Assembly: GCF_022213955.1 (NCBI RefSeq) | Contig: NZ_JAKNTW010000002.1 | Coordinates: 124,001 to 188,000, forward strand | Direction of reading: 5' to 3' | DNA: 64,000 nt | Source: Dolomitihabitans soli | GTDB taxonomy: Bacteria; Actinomycetota; Actinomycetes; Streptosporangiales; Streptosporangiaceae | Shown: piece by piece, positions 42,900 to 51,592 of the stretch | Position numbering within the stretch: position 1 is the first letter of the stretch | Layout: the number at the start of each line of letters is the position of its first letter | Made by a program: the position numbers and the translations under genes | Notes under the pieces: model-generated | What the model was told of the DNA's origin: nothing | What the model saw: only the letters and a program-made list of their open reading frames with translations | Database searches by the model: none

Positions 42900-43781
42900 A
42901 TGGACAACGAACTTTACGACTACAGCCCGATCGTCGAGCGCGAGCCTGTGCGCTGGCCGGGTGGCGCACGTGTCGCGTTCTACGTGGGGCTGAACGTCGA
43001 GCACTTTCTGATCGACCGTCCCTCGACGAGCCTCAATGAGGCGACGGCTCCCTTGGTGCCGGATCCGCTGAACTATGGCTGGCGCGATTACGGGCCGCGG
43101 GTGGGCATCTGGCGGATGATGGAAAGCTTCGACCGGCACGGGATCCGCCCGAGCGTGTTGCTCAACTCCGATGCCGCCGACCGGTACCCGCACATCATCG
43201 AGGCCGGCCGGGCACGGAACTGGGCCTGGCTGGCCCACGGCAAGAACAACTCCGTCCTGCAGGCGGACATGGCCCCCGACGAGGAACGCGCCTTCCTTAC
43301 CGAGGTCATCGCCACCATTGAGAAGGCCACCGGTCAACGGCCGCGCGGCTGGCTGGGGCCGGCGCTCACGGAGACCTTCCAGACCCCCGCGCTGCTGGCC
43401 GAGCTCGGCCTGAGCTACGTGCTTGACTGGACCAACGACGACCAGCCATATCGGCTGAACGTGCCAGGGATGCTGAGCCTGCCGTACTCCGTCGAACTCA
43501 ACGATCTCGGCCTGTTCACCATGAAGAGCTTCACCGGGCCGGATTTCGTGCAGATCGTCAAAGACCAGTTCGATCAGCTCCACGCCGAAGGCGGCCGGGT
43601 TATGGCGCTGGCCCTGCACCCCTTCGTCACCGGCCAGCCGTTCCGCCTCAAGTATCTGAACCAGGCCCTCGAATACGTCGTGAACCACCCTGGGGTCTGG
43701 GTGACCACAAGCGACGAGATCGCCGAGCACTACACCGAATGCCACGACCGTTCGTTGAACTCGTCTCTTCAAGGGTCCTAA
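42900..43781 (+). CDS. polysaccharide deacetylase-family (PuuE-like) hydrolase
   Basis: 293 aa. NodB-like fold of the PuuE/allantoinase type: VAFYVGLNVEHF, GIRPSVLLNSDAADRYPHII, DWTNDDQPYRLNV and LALHPFVTGQPFRLKYL. No signal peptide, so it acts in the cytoplasm on a small amide rather than on chitin. GGAAG before the ATG. Third gene of the MFS operon, 10 bp after the reductase. Export, reduction and amide hydrolysis together suggest handling of one xenobiotic. Confidence 0.85.
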   Translation: MDNELYDYSPIVEREPVRWPGGARVAFYVGLNVEHFLIDRPSTSLNEATAPLVPDPLNYGWRDYGPRVGIWRMMESFDRHGIRPSVLLNSDAADRYPHIIEAGRARNWAWLAHGKNNSVLQADMAPDEERAFLTEVIATIEKATGQRPRGWLGPALTETFQTPALLAELGLSYVLDWTNDDQPYRLNVPGMLSLPYSVELNDLGLFTMKSFTGPDFVQIVKDQFDQLHAEGGRVMALALHPFVTGQPFRLKYLNQALEYVVNHPGVWVTTSDEIAEHYTECHDRSLNSSLQGS

Positions 43782-43830
43782 CGCAAGCACCGGACGAGGT
43801 CGCCCCGGCAAGGCCCGGCCGGGGCGACCG

Positions 43831-44685
43831 TCAGGAGACCGGCTGCGGGACCGGGGCGGGCTGGACGTGCTTGTCGGGGGTCAGCCGGCCCAGTGTGATC
43901 GTGCCCGCCACCAGCACGGCCGCGGCCAACAGCGCGGGAATGGCGGTACTGGCCCCGACCGGCAGCGGCTCGCCGAGCAGGATCGCCCCCGCGAGCACCG
44001 ACGTGATCGGATCGACCACCTGCACGCCCGCGTAGGCGATGCCGAAGTAACCGACGGCGTACGACTTCTGCAGCAGCACCACCGCGAAGATCAGCATCAC
44101 CGGGATCACCGCGCTGAACCAGTGCAGCAGCCTGCTGAAGTCGCCGCCGAGCCCGCCGCCGACGACCCGCACGAAGGTGGAGACGGTCGCGGTGACCGCG
44201 CCCGCGCCGATGGACAGCAGCAGCGCCTTGGCCGGGCCGGACGCCTTGCGCGCCACCAGATGGCACACCACCACGATGCCGCCGACGCAGGCGAGGAAGC
44301 CCAGCGCGCCCCCGTCGCTCAGGTACGGCGTCGACACCTCGTGCGGCACCAGCAGCATGAGGCCGATCAGCCCGCCGGCGACCGCGATGGAACCGAGGAT
44401 CTCGGCCCGGCGCGGTCGCCTGCCGTACATCATGGCGGCCAGCGGGACGGCGAAGACCAGCGTGGCCACGCTCACCGGCTGGATCGCGACGAGCGGCGCG
44501 AAGCTGAGGGCAACGGCGTGCAGGCAGGCGCCGGTGAAGCCGATGATCCCGCCGATCACCCAGCGGGGGCGCCTGATCAGCTTGAGGGTGGCGCCGTCAC
44601 GAACCGCCTCGAACTGCTGGAGTGCCGCGCCGAGCGCGTATCCGAGCGCTCCCACGAGGGCGATCGACACTCCGACCCAGATCAT
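43831..44685 (-). CDS. DMT-superfamily (NIPA-like/EamA) membrane transporter
   Basis: 284 aa, about nine helices. Start IWVGVSIALVGALGYALGAA, then GGIIGFTGACLHAVALSFAP and YFGIAYAGVQVVDPITSVLAGAILLGEPLP, the DMT signature of the second EamA half. The ATG at 44685 opens at the first helix; an upstream in-frame ATG adds a non-conserved extension. Substrate unknown. Confidence 0.82.
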   Translation of the reverse strand: MIWVGVSIALVGALGYALGAALQQFEAVRDGATLKLIRRPRWVIGGIIGFTGACLHAVALSFAPLVAIQPVSVATLVFAVPLAAMMYGRRPRRAEILGSIAVAGGLIGLMLLVPHEVSTPYLSDGGALGFLACVGGIVVVCHLVARKASGPAKALLLSIGAGAVTATVSTFVRVVGGGLGGDFSRLLHWFSAVIPVMLIFAVVLLQKSYAVGYFGIAYAGVQVVDPITSVLAGAILLGEPLPVGASTAIPALLAAAVLVAGTITLGRLTPDKHVQPAPVPQPVS

Positions 44686-44784
44686 CGGTGGCCGCCGGGG
44701 GAGTCCCCGATCGAGGGCGTGGCAGAGGGATGGCGTCGGGACAGCATCCCCCAAGCTTAGGCAATTACCGGCGCGGTCGGGCCG

Positions 44785-45147
44785 TCACGACTTCTCCGGG
44801 CAGACGCAGAACATGTGCCCCTCGGGGTCGGCGAGCACGGTCCAGCCGTCGCCCCCGGGCTGGAACTCGGGCTTCGTGGCCCCCAGCGCGAGGTAGTCGG
44901 CCACGGCCCCGGCCACGTCGGGAACCCGGAAGTCGAGGTGGAACTGCTTGCCGGGCCCCGGCCACGCGGCGGGCACCCGCTCCGGCACCCGGCCGAAATA
45001 GAGGTTGGTCGTGCCGTCGCCGACGGCGGCGTACTCGTCCTCCGAGTACTGGATCTCGAAACCGGTGACGGCGGCGTAGAACGCGGCGAGCTTCCTGGGC
45101 TCCGCGCAGTCGATGGTGAAGGCGAAGAGCTTGGCGGTCGTTGTCAT
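44785..45147 (-). CDS. VOC-family (glyoxalase-like) protein
   Basis: 120 aa. Glyoxalase/bleomycin-resistance fold: FTIDCAEPRKLAAFYAAVTG, FHLDFRVPDVAGAVADYLAL (His-type metal site) and VLADPEGHMFCVCP (terminal Glu/His strand). Substrate unknown; may be a resistance or isomerase activity. ATG at 45147 has GGGAAGA 10 nt upstream. Confidence 0.85.
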   Translation of the reverse strand: MTTTAKLFAFTIDCAEPRKLAAFYAAVTGFEIQYSEDEYAAVGDGTTNLYFGRVPERVPAAWPGPGKQFHLDFRVPDVAGAVADYLALGATKPEFQPGGDGWTVLADPEGHMFCVCPEKS

Positions 45148-45167
45148 GACGGCCACTCTTCCCGGCT

Positions 45168-45190
45168 TACCTGTCAGGTCGTGTCAGGTA
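45168..45190. promoter_or_regulatory. repeat/dyad upstream of the VOC gene
   Basis: TACCTG (45168-45173) and CAGGTA (45185-45190) form a dyad. Inside it TGTCAGGT occurs twice, at 45172 and 45182, exactly 10 bp apart (one helical turn), 21 bp upstream of the VOC start. Probable operator; regulator unknown. Confidence 0.5.
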
Positions 45191-45228
45191 CCGGAAACAC
45201 GGTTGCGCGCTCTCGATACGCTCGGCAC

Positions 45229-45271
45229 GTGTACTGGGTCATCTCTCCGCCGCCCGCCCTCTAGCGGGCGG
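45229..45271 (+). promoter_or_regulatory. possible leader peptide and attenuator hairpin before EamA gene
   Basis: GTG at 45229 opens an 11-codon frame VYWVISPPPAL ending at TAG 45262-45264. The 8-bp stem CCGCCCGC (45250-45257) / GCGGGCGG (45264-45271) is encoded by the proline codons; the stop codon straddles its loop and 3' arm, and TATTTC follows. A ribosome stalled on Pro-Pro-Pro would block the hairpin. This leads into the 97-bp stretch before the EamA gene. Function is inferred. Confidence 0.35.
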
Positions 45272-45367
45272 TATTTCTCCATATAGCCGGATCTGGGCGA
45301 TCCGGTCGATGGTCGCCGCCCGCACACGGGCCTCCCTCTGACGACCATCCCTTCTGGAGAGATCTCG

Positions 45368-46237
45368 ATGACGCACGTCTCCGTACGGCAGGGCCTGCTG
45401 TACGTGTCCATCGCCGCGACCGCCTGGGGTACCGGCGGGGCCGCCGCCGCGCTGCTCCACCGGTTCGGCGACCTCGGCCCGATCGGCGCGTCCTTCTGGC
45501 GGTGCCTCATCGGCGCCGCCCTGCTGGCCGCCGTCCACCGCCGGCTCCCCCGCAACCCCCGGCACCTGCTCGTCACCGGCGCGGGCATCGCCGTCTACCA
45601 GACCGCCTACTTCGCCGCGATCGAGGAGTCGGGCCTCGCCGTCGCCACCGTCGTCACGCTGGGCGCCACACCCGTGCTGGTCGCCGTGTTCGCCGGGCTC
45701 GCGCTCGGCGAACGGCTCGGCCGTGCCGGGGCGGCCGGCATCGGCGCGGCCGTCACGGGCCTGCTCATGCTGACGCTCGACGGCGTCTGGGGCGCCACCT
45801 CGGGCGGTGTCGCGCCGGCCGGGCTGGGCTGGGCGCTGCTGTCGGCCGCCGGGTACGCGGCGGTGACCATGGCCAACCGAGCCGTCCACGACGACCCGTA
45901 CGGCGCGGCGGCCGGCGGCCTGGCCGTCAGCGGGCTCTGCCTCCTGCCCCTCGCCCTCGTCTCGGGCGTGCTTCCCTCCGGCGGGGATCCCCTGATTTCC
46001 GCCGGGCTGATCCTCTACCTGGGCGCGGTGCCGACCGCCCTGGCGTACGGGCTGTTCTTCGCCGGGCTCACCGCCGTGCGCGCCACCACGGCCTCGGTGA
46101 TCGTCCTGGTGGAACCCGTGGGCGCGACGGTCATCGGCGTGCTCCTCCTCGGCGAGCGTCTCACCGTCCTGTCGGCGGCCGGCGCCGCCGTACTCCTGCT
46201 CGCCGTCGCACTTCCCGCACTCTCCGAGCGCGGCTGA
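45368..46237 (+). CDS. EamA/DMT-family exporter
   Basis: 289 aa, ten helices in two EamA repeats: GLLYVSIAATAWGTGGAAAA and YQTAYFAAIEESGLAVATVV, then GWALLSAAGYAAVTMANRAV and VRATTASVIVLVEPVGATVI with GEPL-like GERL. Exporter of amino acids or similar metabolites by family. GGAGAG before the ATG. A hairpin and possible leader peptide lie upstream. Confidence 0.88.
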   Translation: MTHVSVRQGLLYVSIAATAWGTGGAAAALLHRFGDLGPIGASFWRCLIGAALLAAVHRRLPRNPRHLLVTGAGIAVYQTAYFAAIEESGLAVATVVTLGATPVLVAVFAGLALGERLGRAGAAGIGAAVTGLLMLTLDGVWGATSGGVAPAGLGWALLSAAGYAAVTMANRAVHDDPYGAAAGGLAVSGLCLLPLALVSGVLPSGGDPLISAGLILYLGAVPTALAYGLFFAGLTAVRATTASVIVLVEPVGATVIGVLLLGERLTVLSAAGAAVLLLAVALPALSERG

Positions 46238-46316
46238 CGGCCTCCCGTACGGCGGTGCGGGGGCATACTGAGGGACGGAGGGGAACGCCACCCTCAGACA
46301 GGTCGTTGGAGGGTAC

Positions 46317-48560
46317 GTGGCCTCGATACCTCAGTTGTTCCGGCGCTTTCTGGAGCGTCCCGGCTCGCTCGACCTCGCGCCCTTCGAGCGTGTGGTCGCC
46401 CGCGCCGCCGAGCGGGAGGAGCGGATCAGGGCTCTCGACGAGCTGCCGGTCCCGCCCACCGACGATCTCGCGGAGTTCTGCGCGATCGCCCGCGAGGCGG
46501 CCCACCGCACCCTCGGCCTGCGGCCCTACGACGTGCAGCTCGTGGGCACGCTGGCGCTGCTGGCGGGCAACGTGGCCGAGATGGCCACCGGCGAGGGCAA
46601 GACGCTCTCCGGGGCCATGGCCGCCGCCGGCTACGCGTTGCAGGGCAAGCGGGTCCATGTCATCTCGGTCAACGACTACCTGGCCAGGCGCGACGCCGAG
46701 TGGATGGGCCCGCTGTACGAAGCGCTCGGCGTCAGCGTCGGCTGGATCGGGCAGACCTCCACGCCCGAGGAGCGGCGCGAGGCGTACGAGCAGGAGGTCA
46801 CGTACGGCTCGGTCAGCGAGATCGGCTTCGACGTGCTGCGCGACCGGCTCGCCACCGGCGCGGCCGACCTCGTCCTGCCCGAGCCGAACGTCGCGCTGAT
46901 CGACGAGGCCGACTCGGTGCTGGTCGACGAGGCGCGGGTGCCGCTGGTCCTGGCCGGAGCGGCCGACCCCGGCGCGGCGGTGCCGAAGACGGCGGCGCTG
47001 GTCAGGCAGTTGATGCGGGGCCACCACTACGAGATCGACGAGCAGGGACGCAACGTCTTCCTCACCCCCGCGGGCACCGACGCGGTCGAGACCGCCCTGG
47101 GCGGCGACAACCTCTACGACGCGCCCGAGACCGTGAGCGAGGTCAACCTCGCGCTGCACGCGCACGCCCTGCTCACCCGTGACATCGACTACATCGTGCG
47201 CGAGGGCAGGGTCCAGCTCATCAACCACTCGCGCGGCCGGGTGTCGCTGCTCCAGCGCTGGCCCGACGGCCTGCAGGCGGCGGTCGAGGCCAAGGAGGCG
47301 CTGCCGGCGAGCGAGACGGGCGAGATCCTCGACTCGATCACGGTCCAGGGGCTCATCACCCGCTATCCCGAGAAGTGCGGCATGACGGGCACCGCGGTCG
47401 CGGTGGGCGAGCAACTCCGCGAGTTCTACGACCTGCAGGTCGCCGTGATCCCGCCCAACGTGCCGTGTGTCCGGGCCGACGACCCCGACGTGTTGTTCGC
47501 CACCGTGACCGACCGCGACATGGCACTGGTCAACAAGATCACCGAAGTGCACGCCACCGGACAGCCGATCCTGATCGGCACGCTCGACGTGGCCGAGTCC
47601 GAGCGCCTGGCCCTCACCCTGAGCGGGCGCGACCTCGACTGCGTGGTGCTGAACGCCAAGAACGACGCCGAGGAGGCGTCGATCATCGCCAAGGCCGGCG
47701 AACGCGGCACGATCACGGTCTCCACCCAGATGGCCGGCCGGGGCACCGACATCCGGCTCGGCGACGGCGTGGCAGGCCTCGGCGGGCTGTACGTGATCGG
47801 CTCGGGCCGGCACTCCAGCAGCCGCCTCGACGACCAGCTCCGCGGCCGGGCCGGCCGGCAGGGCGATCCGGGCGGCTCGGCCTTCTACGTGAGCCTGGAA
47901 GACGAGCTGATCACCAGGTTCGCCCCCGACGAGCGACCGCCCGCCGCCGAGCGCGACGGCGTCGTCCGGAACAAGCGCGGCGGCCAGATCGTCGGCCACG
48001 CCCAGCGCGTCGCCGAGGGCGCCAACCTGGAGATCCACCGCAACACCTGGCGCTACACCCGCCTCCTCGAACACCAGCGCGCCCTGGTGCTCGAACGCCG
48101 CGACAAGGTCCTGCACGGGGACGCCGCCGCCGACGCCCTCGCGCGGGCCCGTCCCGAACGCTGGGCGGAGCTGCTGGAGAGCGCGGGCGAGGCGGTCCTG
48201 CACGAGGCGGCCAGGCAGATCGTGCTGTTCCACCTCGACCGGGCCTGGACCACCCACGTGGCGTTCCTATCCGACCTGCGCGAAGGGATCCACCTGCGGG
48301 TCCTCGGCCGGATGAACCCGCTCGACGAGTTCCACCGCGAGGCCGTCACCGCCTACCAGAGCCTGCTGGCCGAGATCGAGTCCGAGGCCGTCGCCACCTT
48401 CGAGACGGCCCCGATCGGCCCCGACGGCATCGACCTCGACGGCGCCGGCCTCAAACGGCCCACCGCCACCTGGACCTACATGGTCCAGGACAACCCGTTC
48501 GGCACCGCCTGGGAGCGCATCCTGAAACGCGTCACCGACAAGGTCCGCGGCCGGTCCTAG
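46317..48560 (+). CDS. secA2: accessory Sec translocase ATPase SecA2
   Basis: 747 aa, shorter than housekeeping SecA (about 900 aa). SecA motor core intact: Walker A EMATGEGKT, HVISVNDYLARRDAEWMGPL, Walker B DEADSVLVDEARVPL and MAGRGTDIRLGDGVAGLGGL with QLRGRAGRQGDPG. No C-terminal zinc-binding tail, as expected of the actinobacterial SecA2 group. Drives export of a subset of proteins, often without signal peptides. GTG start at 46317 with GGAGGG upstream. Confidence 0.92.
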   Translation: MASIPQLFRRFLERPGSLDLAPFERVVARAAEREERIRALDELPVPPTDDLAEFCAIAREAAHRTLGLRPYDVQLVGTLALLAGNVAEMATGEGKTLSGAMAAAGYALQGKRVHVISVNDYLARRDAEWMGPLYEALGVSVGWIGQTSTPEERREAYEQEVTYGSVSEIGFDVLRDRLATGAADLVLPEPNVALIDEADSVLVDEARVPLVLAGAADPGAAVPKTAALVRQLMRGHHYEIDEQGRNVFLTPAGTDAVETALGGDNLYDAPETVSEVNLALHAHALLTRDIDYIVREGRVQLINHSRGRVSLLQRWPDGLQAAVEAKEALPASETGEILDSITVQGLITRYPEKCGMTGTAVAVGEQLREFYDLQVAVIPPNVPCVRADDPDVLFATVTDRDMALVNKITEVHATGQPILIGTLDVAESERLALTLSGRDLDCVVLNAKNDAEEASIIAKAGERGTITVSTQMAGRGTDIRLGDGVAGLGGLYVIGSGRHSSSRLDDQLRGRAGRQGDPGGSAFYVSLEDELITRFAPDERPPAAERDGVVRNKRGGQIVGHAQRVAEGANLEIHRNTWRYTRLLEHQRALVLERRDKVLHGDAAADALARARPERWAELLESAGEAVLHEAARQIVLFHLDRAWTTHVAFLSDLREGIHLRVLGRMNPLDEFHREAVTAYQSLLAEIESEAVATFETAPIGPDGIDLDGAGLKRPTATWTYMVQDNPFGTAWERILKRVTDKVRGRS

Positions 48561-48578
48561 CCCGGCCGGATCCCCGAC

Positions 48579-48606
48579 GGAGGCGGCGACTGCGGGCGTC
48601 GCCTCC
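48579..48606 (+). terminator. terminator after secA2
   Basis: GGAGGC...GAC pairs with GTCGCCTCC through a 9-bp stem with a 3-nt bulge; the loop is 7 nt. Begins 18 bp after the stop codon. Confidence 0.55.
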
Positions 48607-48690
48607 TGATCACCACCGGCGGGCCCCGCACGACCTGGGCGACCTCATCACCCGCACCCGCGTGTCAAAGCACCTCGATCACTGCGCGGG

Positions 48691-48890
48691 CCGGTGACCC
48701 GCGTGGCGGTGTCGCCCCCGACCACCCACCCGCGTGCAAGCCAACCCTCGATCACCACGGCGCGGAGCGGGGGCGACCGGTGACCCGCGTGGCGGTGTCG
48801 CCCCCGACCACCCACCCGCGTGCAAGCCATCCCTCGATCACCACGGCGCGGAGCGGGGGCGACCGGTGACCCGCGTGGCGGTGTCGCCGA
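48691..48890. repeat. tandem 86-bp repeat at the 3' end of the aldo/keto reductase gene
   Basis: Units start at 48691, 48777 and 48863 with CCGGTGACCCGCGTGGCGGT; the period is exactly 86 bp and the third copy is partial. The second unit differs from the first by very few bases. The repeats contain the last codons of the reductase gene (GDTATRVTGRPRSAPW in the minus frame) and have multiplied them downstream. The rest of 48561-48837 holds only the secA2 terminator. Confidence 0.85.
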
Positions 48891-49851
48891 ACACGAAGGG
48901 GCTCGGCTCGCACTCGGCGATGAAGTCGCCCGGGAAGCCCAGCTCGAAGTCCACCGCCGACTCCAGTTGCCGGATCGCCTCCTCGGGCAGGTGGACGTCG
49001 ACCGAGCCCAGGTTGTCGGCGAGCTGCTCGACGCTGCTCGCCCCCATGAGCGGGTGCACGCCGGCGAACCGGGAACGGGTCCAGGCGAGCGCCACCTGGG
49101 CCGGGGTGACCCCAAGCTCGTCGGCGACCTTCTGCACCGCGCGGGCGGCGGCGTGGTCGCGCTCGGTGAGGGACGCCGGGTCGACCCGGCTCCCGGGCTT
49201 GACCCCGCCGGGACGGGTGACTTTCCCGGACAGCACCCCGCCGGCGAGCGGCGCCCAGGCCGCCACGCTCATCCCCAACCCCTCAGCCATCGGCAACAGC
49301 TCTCGCTCGACGTCCCGTCGCAGCAGGTTGTAGGGAACCTGAAGGCCGGCGAACGGCGTCCAGCCGCGCCACTCGGCCAGGGTGTTCGCTCGGGCGACCA
49401 CCCAGGCCGGCGCGTCGGAGATCCCCACATAGAGGATCTTCCCGGCGCGCACGGCGTCGTCCAGGGCGCGCATCGTCTCCTCCACCGGCGTGTGCCGATC
49501 CCAGATGTGCACCCAGTACAGGTCGATGTAGTCGGTGCGCAGCCGCCGCAGGCTCTCCTCCAGCGACAGGGTGAGGTTCTTGCGGTGGTTGCCGCCGGCG
49601 TTCGGATCGCTGTGGTCGCGGGAGAGCGTGTACTTCGTGGCGAGCACGAAGCGGTCGCGACGGTCGTCGAGGATCTCGCCGACGATGCTCTCGCTCTCTC
49701 CGTACGCCGAGGCCGTGTCGATCACATTGCCGCCCGCCTCGGCGTACAGGTCGACCAGGCGGCGGGCCGTCTGCGGGTCGCCGAAGGTCATCGCGCCGAG
49801 GAACAGCTCCGACACGCGCAGCCCGGTCGTGCCCAGCAGTCGATAACGCAT
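48838..49851 (-). CDS. aldo/keto reductase
   Basis: 337 aa, (beta/alpha)8 barrel. Catalytic tetrad visible: IDTASAYGESE (Asp, Tyr), FVLATKYTLS (Lys) and DLYWVHIWDRH (His). NADPH-binding region near the C-terminus: GASSVEQLADNLGSV. Second gene of an operon with the PPOX protein gene, 13 bp apart. Its final 16 residues lie inside the 86-bp repeat. Confidence 0.92.
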   Translation of the reverse strand: MRYRLLGTTGLRVSELFLGAMTFGDPQTARRLVDLYAEAGGNVIDTASAYGESESIVGEILDDRRDRFVLATKYTLSRDHSDPNAGGNHRKNLTLSLEESLRRLRTDYIDLYWVHIWDRHTPVEETMRALDDAVRAGKILYVGISDAPAWVVARANTLAEWRGWTPFAGLQVPYNLLRRDVERELLPMAEGLGMSVAAWAPLAGGVLSGKVTRPGGVKPGSRVDPASLTERDHAAARAVQKVADELGVTPAQVALAWTRSRFAGVHPLMGASSVEQLADNLGSVDVHLPEEAIRQLESAVDFELGFPGDFIAECEPSPFVFGDTATRVTGRPRSAPW

Positions 49852-49864
49852 GGAATTCTCCCTT

Positions 49865-50296
49865 TCAGTGCTGTGTCACGTCGCGTGCGGACAGCTCGAA
49901 CGAGCCGTTGTCGATGCCCCACGACAGGATCCGCCGCGGCAGGACCCGGATGTACGCGTGATCGAACGGGAACCCGGCGTCGAGGCTCTCGCCGACCTCC
50001 TTGCCGCCGTCGGTGTGCGTCTCCGCGTGCCCGCGGATCTCGATGCCACGGGGGGTCCACGGATCGACGGCCGCGAGATCGTCGATGACCAGCGCGACGT
50101 CCGGCCGGCGCTCGGCGTCGCGGAACTTCCTGCTCGCGGCCATGTCCAGGCCGCCGATCACGATGGCCTGGGTGCCGGGCTCCAGGAAGAATCCCACCGG
50201 TTTGACCTGCGGCCTGCCGTTGGGGCCGACGGTCGCCAGGCGTCCGAGCGGCTGGCCGTCCAAGTAGGCGACTTCGGCGTCGGTGAATGTGGTCAA
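49865..50296 (-). CDS. PPOX-class F420-dependent oxidoreductase-like protein
   Basis: 143 aa. Split-barrel flavin/F420-binding fold: YLDGQPLGRLATVGPNGRPQVKPVGFF and the KFRDAERRPDVALVIDDLA region. Likely an F420- or FMN-dependent reductase. TTG start at 50296 with GGAGAG 3 nt upstream. First gene of the operon with the aldo/keto reductase; divergent from an XRE/MmyB-type regulator. Confidence 0.82.
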   Translation of the reverse strand: MTTFTDAEVAYLDGQPLGRLATVGPNGRPQVKPVGFFLEPGTQAIVIGGLDMAASRKFRDAERRPDVALVIDDLAAVDPWTPRGIEIRGHAETHTDGGKEVGESLDAGFPFDHAYIRVLPRRILSWGIDNGSFELSARDVTQH

Positions 50297-50465
50297 CGTC
50301 TCTCCAAAGGTAATGGTCGGTCGGGCGCCTCACCACCATGCTGGGCCGGTCGCTCGGGAGGAAGGCCGGGCTGAGGGTAGCCCTGGCAGGGCCACGCTGG
50401 GATGAACGGCTCGGGCGAGGCCCTGCCGTGTGATCGCCATCGGCACGGGCGAGGCCCTGCGAGAC

Positions 50466-50570
50466 GGTCACCACCGCCACAGACCAGACCCTTCCAGGCG
50501 GTCACCACCGCCACCGGCCAGGCCGTTCCAGACGGGTCGCCACCGGCACGGCCACGCTGGGCGGTCGTGG
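50466..50570. repeat. degenerate 34-35-bp repeats
   Basis: Three copies of GGTCACCACCGCCAC-like sequence begin near 50466, 50500 and 50535. Degenerate copies of GGGCGAGGCCCTGC lie upstream at about 50413 and 50449. No coding or promoter motif was recognised beyond this repeat structure in 50297-50588. Confidence 0.5.
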
Positions 50571-50588
50571 AGCCGGTAGGCTCCGTTC

Positions 50589-51458
50589 GTGACCGATAAC
50601 GCGCTGGGCACCTTCCTGCGCAACCGCCGGGAGGCTGTCGCACCCGCCGAGGTGGGGCTCCCCACTGGTTCCCGTCGGCGCGCGCCCGGTCTGCGCCGGG
50701 CGGAGCTCGCCACCCTCTCCGGGATCAGCGTCGAATACCTCACGCGGCTGGAGCAGGGACGCGACCGCCGCCCTTCCCTCCAGATCCTCGGCGCGCTCGC
50801 CGACGCCCTGGGCCTCTCCCCCGACGAACGGGTCCACATGCACCGTCTCGTCAAGCTGGGCGACGGCGGATCATGCCTCGGAGCCCAGCCGCCGCCCCAG
50901 GTGATGCGCCCCACCGTGCGTGCGCTGCTCGACCGGCTCGACCCCGCTCCGGCGCTGGTGGTCAACCGGCTGGGCGACGTGCTCGCCCGCACGGCCGGGT
51001 ACGAACGGCTCGCCGGGCCGGTCGGCCTGCTGGACGGTCTACCGCCCAACCTCGCCAGGTTCGTGTTCACCGATGACCGGGCGCCGGCCGTCTTCCCCGA
51101 CTGGGAGCACGTCGCCGACGAGCGGGCCGCCGGACTGCGGACCGCGGCCTCCCTGGGCGACGGTCCGGCCGCGGCGCTCGCCGAGGAGCTGAGCATCACC
51201 GCGGGCGTCTCGTTCGCCGGTCGGTACGAGACGTCGGCCGTCCTCCCCGAATACACCGGCGTCGAACGGTGGGCGCATCCCGTCGCGGGCGAGCTGCGGC
51301 TGGCCTACGAGAGCCTGGAGCTGCCCGGCACCGACGAGCACCGGCTCGTCGTCTACCTGGCGGCCGACGACGCCACCTCGTCCGCCCTCGCTCACCTATC
51401 CGAACCCGGAGCCGAACCCGGAGCCGACGCGCTGGCCACGGCGACCGCCCGGCGTTGA
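50589..51458 (+). CDS. XRE-family regulator with MmyB-like ligand domain
   Basis: 289 aa. N-terminal HTH (GLRRAELATLSGISVEYLTR, LEQGRDRRPSLQILGALADA) followed by an MmyB/MltR-like domain (ALLDRLDPAPALVVNRLGDV, YERLAGPVG, LRLAYESLELPGTDEHRLVVYLA). This type usually controls a neighbouring oxidoreductase gene, here the divergent PPOX/reductase operon. GTG start at 50589. Confidence 0.88.
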   Translation: MTDNALGTFLRNRREAVAPAEVGLPTGSRRRAPGLRRAELATLSGISVEYLTRLEQGRDRRPSLQILGALADALGLSPDERVHMHRLVKLGDGGSCLGAQPPPQVMRPTVRALLDRLDPAPALVVNRLGDVLARTAGYERLAGPVGLLDGLPPNLARFVFTDDRAPAVFPDWEHVADERAAGLRTAASLGDGPAAALAEELSITAGVSFAGRYETSAVLPEYTGVERWAHPVAGELRLAYESLELPGTDEHRLVVYLAADDATSSALAHLSEPGAEPGADALATATARR

Positions 51459-51592
51459 CGGCGAATCGGAAAGCCTGACATCTCTCGGACCCACTGCATC
51501 TGACTGTCACCCGTCGTAGACGACGTGGAAGGGGTGTCGCAAGGTTCGTGCGCACTGACGGCCTGTCTCGTCCGGGCCTGGTCGTCTGATCC

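Noticed and set aside
46161-48257. 698-aa open frame on the minus strand opposite secA2
   Set aside because: Composition is the Val/Gly/Leu/Arg-rich antisense of a strongly supported gene; no family motifs.
48691-48890. CRISPR-like array
   Set aside because: Units are head-to-tail 86-bp copies with no spacer; tandem duplication, not repeat-spacer structure. No cas genes.
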